A DNA stretch of 64,000 nucleotides, taken from contig NZ_CP113975.1 of the NCBI RefSeq assembly GCF_026870155.1, forward strand, positions 3,410,001-3,474,000, given 5' to 3'. This document shows, piece by piece, positions 53,429 to 59,577 of the stretch; position 1 is the first letter of the stretch; each line of letters begins with the position of its first letter. The position numbers were made by a program, and so were the translations under genes. A model generated the notes under the pieces. It saw nothing but the letters and a program-made list of their open reading frames with translations, was not told where the DNA came from and did no database searches. This DNA is from Flavobacterium marginilacus. GTDB lineage: Bacteria; Bacteroidota; Bacteroidia; Flavobacteriales; Flavobacteriaceae.

Positions 53429-54199
53429 TCAAAATTTTTCATTTAACATATCAATACATTCATCTTTACATGTCAGAAATCCATCAGCCGATTTAAATTC
53501 TCCAAAATCACGAATCAGCTGTATCCAATCATTAATATATTGCTGCAACACCAGTTTATCATCCGCTAAAATTTCTTTTCGATAAATAAATGACTCTAAA
53601 TCATTGAAATGGTGCACCAATTTTTTCTTAGTATATATTTCAATATCGCTTTCAATTAAAGCAATATTCTGTCCCACATAAAAAGCAATGATTTTCCAAA
53701 TATCAATATCATTTGTATTCTTTTGATTGAACTCTGATACTGAGATAAAATCTATTTTACCAAGAACTTCCAACTTTAGATTAAAATCGTGTATTCCTTT
53801 TAAAATTGGGCGAATCTGAGTTCTGTATTTGGTTCTAGTCAACATTGTTAAAACCGTACGAACTGCTTTATAAATAGCTAGCGTTCTATTTCTGATATGT
53901 TTTTCTTTTACTAATAATTCATGCTTCTGTTCATGCAGAAAGTATGTTTCAAACAGTGCGTTGTTAAGCGAATCAATCCACGATTTGGTAAAGATAGTAT
54001 CTGATATTTTCCCGTTTTCTATTACCGCCAAAGTTGCATTCCAATTCAGATCATATTCTTTCAAAAGTGCCAATACTTTATTTTTTCTGTCTTCCTGCTT
54101 TTCAGGCATTTCTTCTTTTGAAATAACAATAATTACATCCTGATCTGTAGAGTCATTAGAACCATAGAGGTAATATGGATATGGAAATGTGGTTTTCAT
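53429..54199 (-). CDS. Nucleotidyltransferase-like protein of the RNA-repair locus
   Basis: 256 residues. The start YPYYLYGSNDSTDQDVIIVIS (about 6-26) has the GS ... DxD-like pattern of pol-beta-type nucleotidyltransferases, though DQDV is an unusual form and catalytic competence is uncertain. The middle (RNRTLAIYKAVRTVLTMLTRTKYR) and C-terminus are helical. Likely acts with the adjacent RNA ligase; could be a pseudo-enzyme. It follows the SUKH gene by 19 bp. Confidence 0.65.
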   Translation of the reverse strand: MKTTFPYPYYLYGSNDSTDQDVIIVISKEEMPEKQEDRKNKVLALLKEYDLNWNATLAVIENGKISDTIFTKSWIDSLNNALFETYFLHEQKHELLVKEKHIRNRTLAIYKAVRTVLTMLTRTKYRTQIRPILKGIHDFNLKLEVLGKIDFISVSEFNQKNTNDIDIWKIIAFYVGQNIALIESDIEIYTKKKLVHHFNDLESFIYRKEILADDKLVLQQYINDWIQLIRDFGEFKSADGFLTCKDECIDMLNEKF

Positions 54200-54218
54200 A
54201 ATTTAGCAATTATAACTT

Positions 54219-54746
54219 CTATAAAAAATCATTCTTTAAATATTCTTTCAAATTATTACTATAAACAATTATATCAGCACCACAAGCAGAAATAACGGGA
54301 GACAGATATTTATCTTTAAAGACAACAAGTGCCCTATGACTGTAAATTGGGATATAACCAACAATTTCAGATACATCAAAACCAGCTTCGATTAAAGCCG
54401 ATTCTACATAAATTTTGAATGCATTTATTTCTTCAACCAACGATTTTGATTTTTCAATATCTCTTGGATACTGATAGAAAAAATTGTCAAATCTTGTTTC
54501 ATCTTCTCTGTCTGGATCAATTGAAATTTCTTCAGTATCTAATCCACCAATATTTAAAAGCATTTCCCTGTAATCCCAAGGAAAATCAAATCCAAAAAAA
54601 ATTTGTAATTCATCAATTTGTTTTCTGCTAATTCCTTTCAGAAATTTAGTATTTGGCTGTATTTGAAAACCATAAATATTATTATAAAGTTGTATTTTTT
54701 TAAACTTTTTTTCAGCTTTATATTTAATTTCTTTGATTGTCATCAT
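54219..54746 (-). CDS. SMI1/KNR4 (SUKH) family protein
   Basis: 175 residues. SUKH features: GISRKQIDELQIFFGFDFPWDYREMLLNIGGLDTEE, then GYIPIYSHRALVVF and a C-terminal DIIVYSNNLKEYL. Bacterial SUKH proteins are mostly immunity proteins against nuclease and other toxins. Here no cognate toxin is adjacent; it starts about 40 nt after the Y-RNA array, so it may be read from the same transcript, suggesting RNase inhibition or another role in the locus (inference). Confidence 0.85.
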   Translation of the reverse strand: MMTIKEIKYKAEKKFKKIQLYNNIYGFQIQPNTKFLKGISRKQIDELQIFFGFDFPWDYREMLLNIGGLDTEEISIDPDREDETRFDNFFYQYPRDIEKSKSLVEEINAFKIYVESALIEAGFDVSEIVGYIPIYSHRALVVFKDKYLSPVISACGADIIVYSNNLKEYLKNDFL

Positions 54747-54785
54747 TAAGATAAATATTATTTTTTTTAAAAATTAATATTTATA

Positions 54786-54856
54786 AAAGAGGTAACATTT
54801 AGGAATGGTTTAAATTTCATTTGGATCGAAGGAACCATTTCCTGACGACACTCTTT
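54786..54856 (-). ncRNA. Y RNA-like small RNA 5 (short form)
   Basis: Outer stem AAAGAG/CTCTTT, internal loop TGTCGTC versus AAATGTTAC, inner stem AGGAAATGGT/ACCATTCCT (one bulged A), then the box GTTCCTTCG and a 23-nt apical region with no tRNA-like arm. Same two-helix plan as RNAs 1-4. Last member of the array, 40 bp before the SUKH gene. Confidence 0.7.
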
Positions 54857-54859
54857 TTT

Positions 54860-54944
54860 TAAGAGCAATAGCTTATAAGTGACTTTTAGGATTCGAACCT
54901 AATATTATCATGCCGCGAAGTAGCACTTTATAAACGGCATCTTA
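54860..54944 (-). ncRNA. Y RNA-like small RNA 4 with a T-arm
   Basis: Outer stem TAAGA/TCTTA, internal loop with TGCCGT versus GCTATTGC, inner stem TTATAAAGTG/CACTTATAA (one bulged A), box CTACTTCG. The apical region contains a perfect tRNA T-arm (TTAGG/CCTAA around TTCGAAT) but no D arm. Confidence 0.72.
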
Positions 54945-54950
54945 TAAATT

Positions 54951-55021
54951 TGAAAAAGTAACAATTGGCAAGAGCAATTTGATTCCCTAAACGAAGTAAC
55001 CCTTGCACACGACATTTTTCA
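54951..55021 (-). ncRNA. Y RNA-like small RNA 3 (short form)
   Basis: Outer stem TGAAAAA/TTTTTCA, internal loop TGTCGTGT versus CAATTGTTAC, inner stem GCAAGGG/CTCTTGC, box GTTACTTCG and a short apical loop. No tRNA-like module. Confidence 0.75.
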
Positions 55022-55026
55022 GTTTT

Positions 55027-55162
55027 AAAAAGAAGTAAAAAGCAATAAGAGAAACGGGGCTTGTCTTGCCAGAGTCGAACTGGATAACCTTGCTGCTTTT
55101 ACAGCTTCGCTATTCCTCCCCAAATTTGAGACGAAGTAACTCTTATTTACGACATTCTTTTT
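55027..55162 (-). ncRNA. Y RNA-like small RNA 2 with degenerate tRNA-like module
   Basis: Outer stem AAAAAGAA/TTCTTTTT, internal loop TGTCGTA versus GCTTTTTAC, perfect 8-bp inner stem AATAAGAG/CTCTTATT, box GTTACTTCG. The apical region is closed by GGGG/CCCC and holds a hairpin GCTG-CAGC and a T-arm CCAG-TTCGACT-CTGG, but not a full canonical tRNA fold. Confidence 0.75.
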
Positions 55163-55172
55163 TATTTATAAA

Positions 55173-55307
55173 ACAAGGCTACAGCCAATAAGTAACTTTT
55201 TATCTTGCTCTAACCACTGAGCTACATTTTTTATTATAAAAAATGGAGAGATTCGAACTCCCGACCGAGATATTTGGATCGAAGCAACACTTATCTACGA
55301 CACTTGT
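55173..55307 (-). ncRNA. Y RNA-like small RNA 1 with complete permuted tRNA mimic
   Basis: Outer stem ACAAG/CTTGT, internal loop TGTCGTA versus GGCTGTAGC, inner stem GATAAGT/ACTTATT, box GTTGCTTCG. The apical module (55201-55272) reads anticodon 3' strand TATCT, variable CGGTC, T arm GGGAG-TTCGAAT-CTCTC, acceptor 3' CATTTTT, loop TATAATA, acceptor 5' AAAAATG, TA, D arm GCTC-AGTGGTTA-GAGC, A, anticodon 5' strand AGATA. All stems pair. The gene lies directly after the rsr gene and 20-30 nt after the operator D promoter. Confidence 0.88.
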
Positions 55308-55334
55308 TTTTTTATTTCTATGAACTTTCTATTG

Positions 55335-55375
55335 CAAAGATTTAAATACTGCTGCGCAATTATTCTGCGCAGCAG
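55335..55375 (-). promoter_or_regulatory. RNA-repair operator D driving the Y-RNA array
   Basis: CTGCTGCGCA and TGCGCAGCAG arms (55349-55358, 55366-55375), the latter preceded by ATTATTC. Eight nt after the core comes AATCTTTG on the minus strand (complement of 55335-55342). The implied start is about 20 nt before the first base pair of Y RNA 1, as expected for a non-coding transcript. Confidence 0.85.
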
Positions 55376-55383
55376 ATTTTAAT

Positions 55384-56901
55384 TTACAATTCTATTCGGT
55401 TTATGTAATTCAAAGCACTGCCTTTATCTTCTAAAGCATGCAGTACATCAAACACTTTATCTGACCAGCCGGCTATTAAATAAACATCATTTTTCTGAAT
55501 ATTTATTGGCACTTGACCATAACCAGCCAAATCAAACAGATACAATTTAGCATTCGGAGCTATTTTTTTGTAATTCTCCCAAGACTTGCTAAAAGTATGA
55601 TTAGTCTGGTTGCTGTTCCACATTTGAACATCGGTAAACAGCATTACTTTATCTGTAATTAGTTTTCGTTTAATCAAATCTTCCAAAACCAAGTAACCGT
55701 TGGTAGAATAACCTACTTCGCCTTCGCGTTTGTAGTATTCATTTACATTTGACAATACATTTCGTTTTGACATATTGATTATTTTCCAGGTATCACCAAA
55801 CATACCGCTCACCACATTCTGACAGCGGTTTTGCATCAGCATACCCAGCATCAAACCGATATCGTAAAGCATTACTTTGCTTTTTGGTGAAATCGCTTTT
55901 TGCATTGAACCAGAAACGTCGCAGGCAATCACAACTGAAGTGTTGATATCAAAACCTTTTATGTTTCGGGCGCTTATCATTACGGCATCTTCCAAAGCAT
56001 CTAAAACTATAGTAGCATACTTGAAGTTCAATTCTTTCACTTCACGGTAAGCTGCCAAAAATCGGAAAGGCAATTGTTTTGAATTCAAAACTGCTTTTTC
56101 ATTCGAAAGATACTCACAAACTTTCATTACGTGAAAACCTGAAACATTGGCTTCCAATATATTTCGCAGATTACGCATCAAAGCCATATAACCTATTTTA
56201 TTGCTGTCGATCAATTCTTCCCACTTTTGAGTGAATGCATTTTGTTTTTCGGCTTCATTCGAATATTTAAACTGACCCAATTGTGACAGCTCGGTTTCCC
56301 AAGTATAGGGTGTTTCCAAAGTATCGTTTACTATTTTATTAAACAATTCCTGCTGTGCATCGTCTTTTGCTTTTGGATGAACCAAAAACAAAGCATCTTT
56401 TAATTTAACAGCACCGTCACGGTTGTATTTTGCAAACTGATATTCATCAAATTTATTGAAAGAAACTGCCAAACCTTTCTGTATTTGTTTCGACAGACGG
56501 TTCAATTTCTTAACACCATTTCGGTCATTCGCCATTTGGTAATAAGCCAAAAGTTCAGTTATTTCATCGGCACGCTGAATTACGTATGTGATCATTTTGC
56601 TGATTAACGAATCACCCGAATATATTTTGGCCAATTCGACAATTAAAACTAACGGAACCGAACGCATGTGCATTTCGTTACGTGCATAAACCGCAAGCTT
56701 GGCAACAAATACCGGATTGCATTTTTGGATCAAAGTTTTTATTCGCTCCAAACGTGTAGTATCATTTTCATAAAACGAAGCATTCAAACTAGTTGTCACA
56801 ACTGCTGCATACAATTCATATTCTGCTGTTAATGGAAAAGCTTTGGCATTTTCGTGATTAACTATAGTAGTTTTTTCTTTTGATAAAAAATTGAATTTCA
56901 T
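55384..56901 (-). CDS. rsr: Ro60/Rsr homologue (TROVE domain plus vWA)
   Basis: 505 residues. TROVE HEAT-repeat ring at about 1-320 (FVAKLAVYARNEMHMRSVPLVLIVELAK, NGVKKLNRLSKQIQKGLAVSFNKFDEYQFAKY). C-terminal vWA domain with intact MIDAS: CDVSGSM (about 328), GYSTNGYL and MLFTDVQMW. Ro60 proteins bind Y RNAs and misfolded or fragmented RNAs; bacterial Rsr works with PNPase in RNA decay and stress survival. It is under operator E and is followed by the array of Y RNA-like genes. Confidence 0.95.
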   Translation of the reverse strand: MKFNFLSKEKTTIVNHENAKAFPLTAEYELYAAVVTTSLNASFYENDTTRLERIKTLIQKCNPVFVAKLAVYARNEMHMRSVPLVLIVELAKIYSGDSLISKMITYVIQRADEITELLAYYQMANDRNGVKKLNRLSKQIQKGLAVSFNKFDEYQFAKYNRDGAVKLKDALFLVHPKAKDDAQQELFNKIVNDTLETPYTWETELSQLGQFKYSNEAEKQNAFTQKWEELIDSNKIGYMALMRNLRNILEANVSGFHVMKVCEYLSNEKAVLNSKQLPFRFLAAYREVKELNFKYATIVLDALEDAVMISARNIKGFDINTSVVIACDVSGSMQKAISPKSKVMLYDIGLMLGMLMQNRCQNVVSGMFGDTWKIINMSKRNVLSNVNEYYKREGEVGYSTNGYLVLEDLIKRKLITDKVMLFTDVQMWNSNQTNHTFSKSWENYKKIAPNAKLYLFDLAGYGQVPINIQKNDVYLIAGWSDKVFDVLHALEDKGSALNYINRIEL

Positions 56902-56952
56902 AATTTCTGGTTTTTAAAAATTAGACAATTGGTTATTGTTTTATTTCTTGAG

Positions 56953-56992
56953 CAAAGATTTCAAACCTACTGCGCAATTATTTTGCGCAGTA
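56953..56992 (-). promoter_or_regulatory. RNA-repair operator E between rsr and the HD gene
   Basis: TACTGCGCAA-TTATT-TTGCGCAGTA (56968-56992), 10-bp arms. On the minus strand AATCTTTG (complement of 56953-56960) follows after 8 nt, giving the rsr promoter. On the plus strand the palindrome overlaps the -33 box of the divergent HD gene, so one operator may control both. Confidence 0.88.
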
Positions 56993-57012
56993 AAAAAAGA
57001 ATTTTATATTTG
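56982..57012 (+). promoter_or_regulatory. Promoter of the HD-domain gene
   Basis: TTTG at 56982-56985, 19 nt, TATATTTG at 57005-57012: a perfect Bacteroidota promoter. The -33 TTTG lies inside operator E. Confidence 0.75.
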
Positions 57013-57025
57013 AGGAAAAAACAAG

Positions 57026-57646
57026 ATGAATTTGAAGAAAATTTACAGCGATTTACTTCTAAATATTGGTTTTAACGAAAAGGAAAATCAGCAAAACTGG
57101 TCCGATTTAGAAAAGTCATATTCCAAAAAATCAAGGCATTACCACAATCTAACGCATTTAGAAGAGATGATTGAATGTTTCGAAACCTATTCTGAAAGGC
57201 TTCAAAATCGAAACGAGATATTATTTTCAATTTTCTATCATGATTTTATTTATTCCAGTTCAAAAAAGGATAATGAACTAAAAAGCGCCGAATTTGCTTT
57301 GTCTATTTTGCCTGAAAATGCAAAACTTGATAAACAGCTTGTTTTTGATGCCATCTGTGCGACACAGCTACATGCGCACAATTCGGCTGATGATGTTAAT
57401 TGGTTAATCGATTTTGATTTGAAAATTTTGGCGAAGGATTGGAACGACTATAAAATCTATTTTGAACAGATTAGAAAAGAATACCGCATTTATCCTGATT
57501 TTCTCTACAAACCTGGTCGTGCAAAAGCTTTGAAACATTTTTTGGAAAATGAATTTATTTTTCAAACGGATGAATTAAGAGGTTTATATGAAGATAAAGC
57601 CAGAGCTAATATTGAAAAAGAGATAAGCATTTTAGAATGCAAATAA
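57026..57646 (+). CDS. HD-superfamily predicted metal-dependent hydrolase
   Basis: 206 residues. HD features: SRHYHNLTHLEEMIECFE (His ligands, about 35-50), FSIFYHDFIYSSSKKDNE (the HD pair, about 72) and a late DFDLKILAKDW (Asp, about 128). It matches the COG4339-type small HD proteins of unknown substrate. Divergent from rsr across operator E, so probably in the same regulon; HD phosphohydrolases could process RNA ends or nucleotides, by inference. Confidence 0.85.
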   Translation: MNLKKIYSDLLLNIGFNEKENQQNWSDLEKSYSKKSRHYHNLTHLEEMIECFETYSERLQNRNEILFSIFYHDFIYSSSKKDNELKSAEFALSILPENAKLDKQLVFDAICATQLHAHNSADDVNWLIDFDLKILAKDWNDYKIYFEQIRKEYRIYPDFLYKPGRAKALKHFLENEFIFQTDELRGLYEDKARANIEKEISILECK

Positions 57647-57650
57647 TAAT

Positions 57651-57742
57651 CTCGCTAAGACACTAAGACACAAAGTTTTGTTTCAATCAGATTACACAGA
57701 TTTAAGCAGATTTCTTTTAATCTTTTTAATCCTTTAATCTGT
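57651..57742. repeat. Intergenic repeats: CTAAGACAC-type short repeats and CAGATT/AATCTG inverted repeat
   Basis: CGCTAAGACACTAAGACAC at 57653-57671 is a short tandem motif also seen in varied form at 36806-36825 and 48677-48712. It is followed by CACAGATTTAAGCAGATTT and AATCTGTGG (57694-57742), like the element at 13803. No coding role. Confidence 0.55.
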
Positions 57743-57800
57743 GGCAAAAAAAATAAAACTTTGCGCCTTCACAACTTTCCGAGCGAAAACTACACAAAGC

Positions 57801-58823
57801 ATGTCACAAAATAAAAACGCCTTAATCCGATATAAAACGATTGACAAATGCCTGCAGAATAAATACAGGCAATGGACTTTGGAGGATTTAATCGAATGCT
57901 GTTCGGAAGCGCTATTTGAATACGAAGGACGCGACAACCCAATCAGCAAACGAACCATTCAGATGGATATTCAGCTGATGCGGAGCGAAAAACTAGGTTA
58001 TAATGCGCCAATTGTTGTTTATGATAAAAAGTTTTATAAATATGAAGACGAAGATTTTTCGATAACAGATATTCCGCTGACGGAAACAGACATGAATGTT
58101 TTGACCGAAACGGTTTCGATGCTGAAACAGTTTAAGGATTTCTCTTTGTTTAATGATGTTTCGGATATTTTACAGCGTTTGGAAGATAAAATCTACGCCG
58201 AAAAATCGCATACACAGCCTGTGATTCATTTGGATAAAAACGAGCATTTGAAAGGGCTGCATTTTCTGGAAGAAATCTATCAGGCGATTGTAAAAAAAGT
58301 GGTTTTGGTGATTACTTATAAATCATTTAAATCGGCTGAAGAAAAGGTTTTCGACTTTCATCCCTTTATTTTGAAAGAGTTTAATAACCGCTGGTTTTTG
58401 ATCGGAAAAAGAAAGGAAAACCAGCCGATTACAAATCTCGCGCTCGACCGAATCATTTCGATTGATTACAATTTGAATCTGCCATACTTGGAACAAAAAT
58501 TCAATCCTGAACTCTATTATAAAAACGTGGTCGGCGTTACTGTAAACACAGGTTTACAGCCAAGACGCATCGAACTCTGGATTGATGCCAATAATGCTCC
58601 TTATGTTATTACAAAACCTTTACATTCTTCCCAGCGATTGATTAAGGAAAATGAAGACGGCAGTATTATTGTCCATCTTTTTGTAATACAAAATTATGAA
58701 TTGGAACGCATTTTATTAGGTTTTGGCGACAGCCTGGAAGTGCTTAGCCCCGAACATTTGCGCAACCGCATGAAATCAATTCTCCAAAAAGGATTGCTGC
58801 GTTACGAAAGTGATCCAGATTAA
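57801..58823 (+). CDS. WYL-domain transcriptional regulator
   Basis: 340 residues from the ATG at 57801; a longer in-frame start 20 codons upstream lies within repeat-like sequence and is not favoured. N-terminal winged helix (about 10-90; YRQWTLEDLIECCSEALFEYEG, SKRTIQMDIQLMRSEKLGYNAPI), then a WYL domain (about 150-235; VVLVITYKSFKSAEEKVFDFHPFILKEFNNRWFLIGKRK) and a WCX-type C-terminus. WYL regulators sense nucleic acid fragments or nucleotides in known cases. As the only regulator in the RNA-repair region it is the leading candidate to bind operators A-E. Confidence 0.9.
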   Translation: MSQNKNALIRYKTIDKCLQNKYRQWTLEDLIECCSEALFEYEGRDNPISKRTIQMDIQLMRSEKLGYNAPIVVYDKKFYKYEDEDFSITDIPLTETDMNVLTETVSMLKQFKDFSLFNDVSDILQRLEDKIYAEKSHTQPVIHLDKNEHLKGLHFLEEIYQAIVKKVVLVITYKSFKSAEEKVFDFHPFILKEFNNRWFLIGKRKENQPITNLALDRIISIDYNLNLPYLEQKFNPELYYKNVVGVTVNTGLQPRRIELWIDANNAPYVITKPLHSSQRLIKENEDGSIIVHLFVIQNYELERILLGFGDSLEVLSPEHLRNRMKSILQKGLLRYESDPD

Positions 58824-58996
58824 TAAGGATTTTTCAATTATCCCAAATGAATATTTTCGAACTTTTTATTTAAAGCTCAATTAGCAGTGTTTTTTGCTTT
58901 TTACAAAAAATACAAGGCATGCATAATATTTACTCAGCACCTTATTTTAAAGGACTTTTTTATCTATATTTATAAAAAATAAAAAAAAGAGATAAA

Positions 58997-59033
58997 ATAT
59001 TATGCGTGCATAGTATTTTTTTTATTACATTTG
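58997..59033 (+). promoter_or_regulatory. MarR operator and promoter of the beta-oxidation operon
   Basis: Palindrome ATATTATGC-GT-GCATAGTAT (58997-59016, one mismatch) overlaps the -33 region. TACATTTG at 59026-59033 is a perfect -7 box 20 nt before the marR ATG. A second, oppositely oriented half-similar site (GCATGCATAATATTT) lies at 58917-58931. Confidence 0.75.
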
Positions 59034-59052
59034 AAATCGATATAGTAGTACT

Positions 59053-59523
59053 ATGAAAAACAAAACAATAGATTATATCCTAAGAGCAACTTGGCAGGCC
59101 GTATCCAGAATGTACAACGAAGAGGCCAATAAATATGATGCAACAATGGCAACCGGATTTGCTTTATTAAGCATCGACAGAGAAGAAGGAACACCTTCGA
59201 CAGCATTGGGACCAAGAATGGGGATGGAAGCAACAAGCCTGACCAGAACCTTAAAATCGATGGAGGAAAAAGGATTGATTATCCGAAAGAAAAACCCGGA
59301 AGACGGCAGAGGTGTTTTGATTTACCTGACCGATTTTGGGAAAGAAAAAAGAGAGCTTTCAAAGAATACTGTTTTGAAATTTAATGACTCTGTAAGACAG
59401 CATGTCTCAGAAGAAAAAATAAACAATTTCATAGAAGTAGCGGAAATTATCAACGAACTGATTCAGAATAAAGACATATTCAACCAAACAGAAAACAGTA
59501 ATGATGAAATCACCAAGCCTTAA
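59053..59523 (+). CDS. MarR family transcriptional regulator of the fatty-acid operon
   Basis: 156 residues. Winged helix with GPRMGMEATSLTRTLKSMEEKGLIIRKKNPEDGRGVLIYLTDFGKE (about 52-98), the MarR recognition helix and wing, and long N- and C-terminal dimerisation helices. It precedes beta-oxidation genes and carries a palindromic operator at its promoter, implying autoregulated repression relieved by an acyl or acyl-CoA ligand (inference). Confidence 0.9.
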   Translation: MKNKTIDYILRATWQAVSRMYNEEANKYDATMATGFALLSIDREEGTPSTALGPRMGMEATSLTRTLKSMEEKGLIIRKKNPEDGRGVLIYLTDFGKEKRELSKNTVLKFNDSVRQHVSEEKINNFIEVAEIINELIQNKDIFNQTENSNDEITKP

Positions 59524-59577
59524 AAATTAATGGAGAATGGCGATAACATATTTACAAAATTTAAATAGTAACATTAT

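Noticed and set aside
55201..55272. Genuine tRNA gene in Y RNA 1
   Set aside because: The halves are in permuted order, there is no anticodon loop, and the acceptor is capped by a loop with no free 3' end.
54786..55307. Five similar short sequences at intervals, superficially like a CRISPR array
   Set aside because: Spacing is irregular, repeats are only partly conserved, and each copy pairs with its own downstream complement. This fits structured RNAs, not repeats and spacers; no cas genes are present.
52312..56992. CTGCGCAA palindromes as rho-independent terminators
   Set aside because: Spacers, orientation and the fixed 8-nt distance to a -7 box are constant, and copies D and E lie before, not after, transcribed units. 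No consistent T tract follows.
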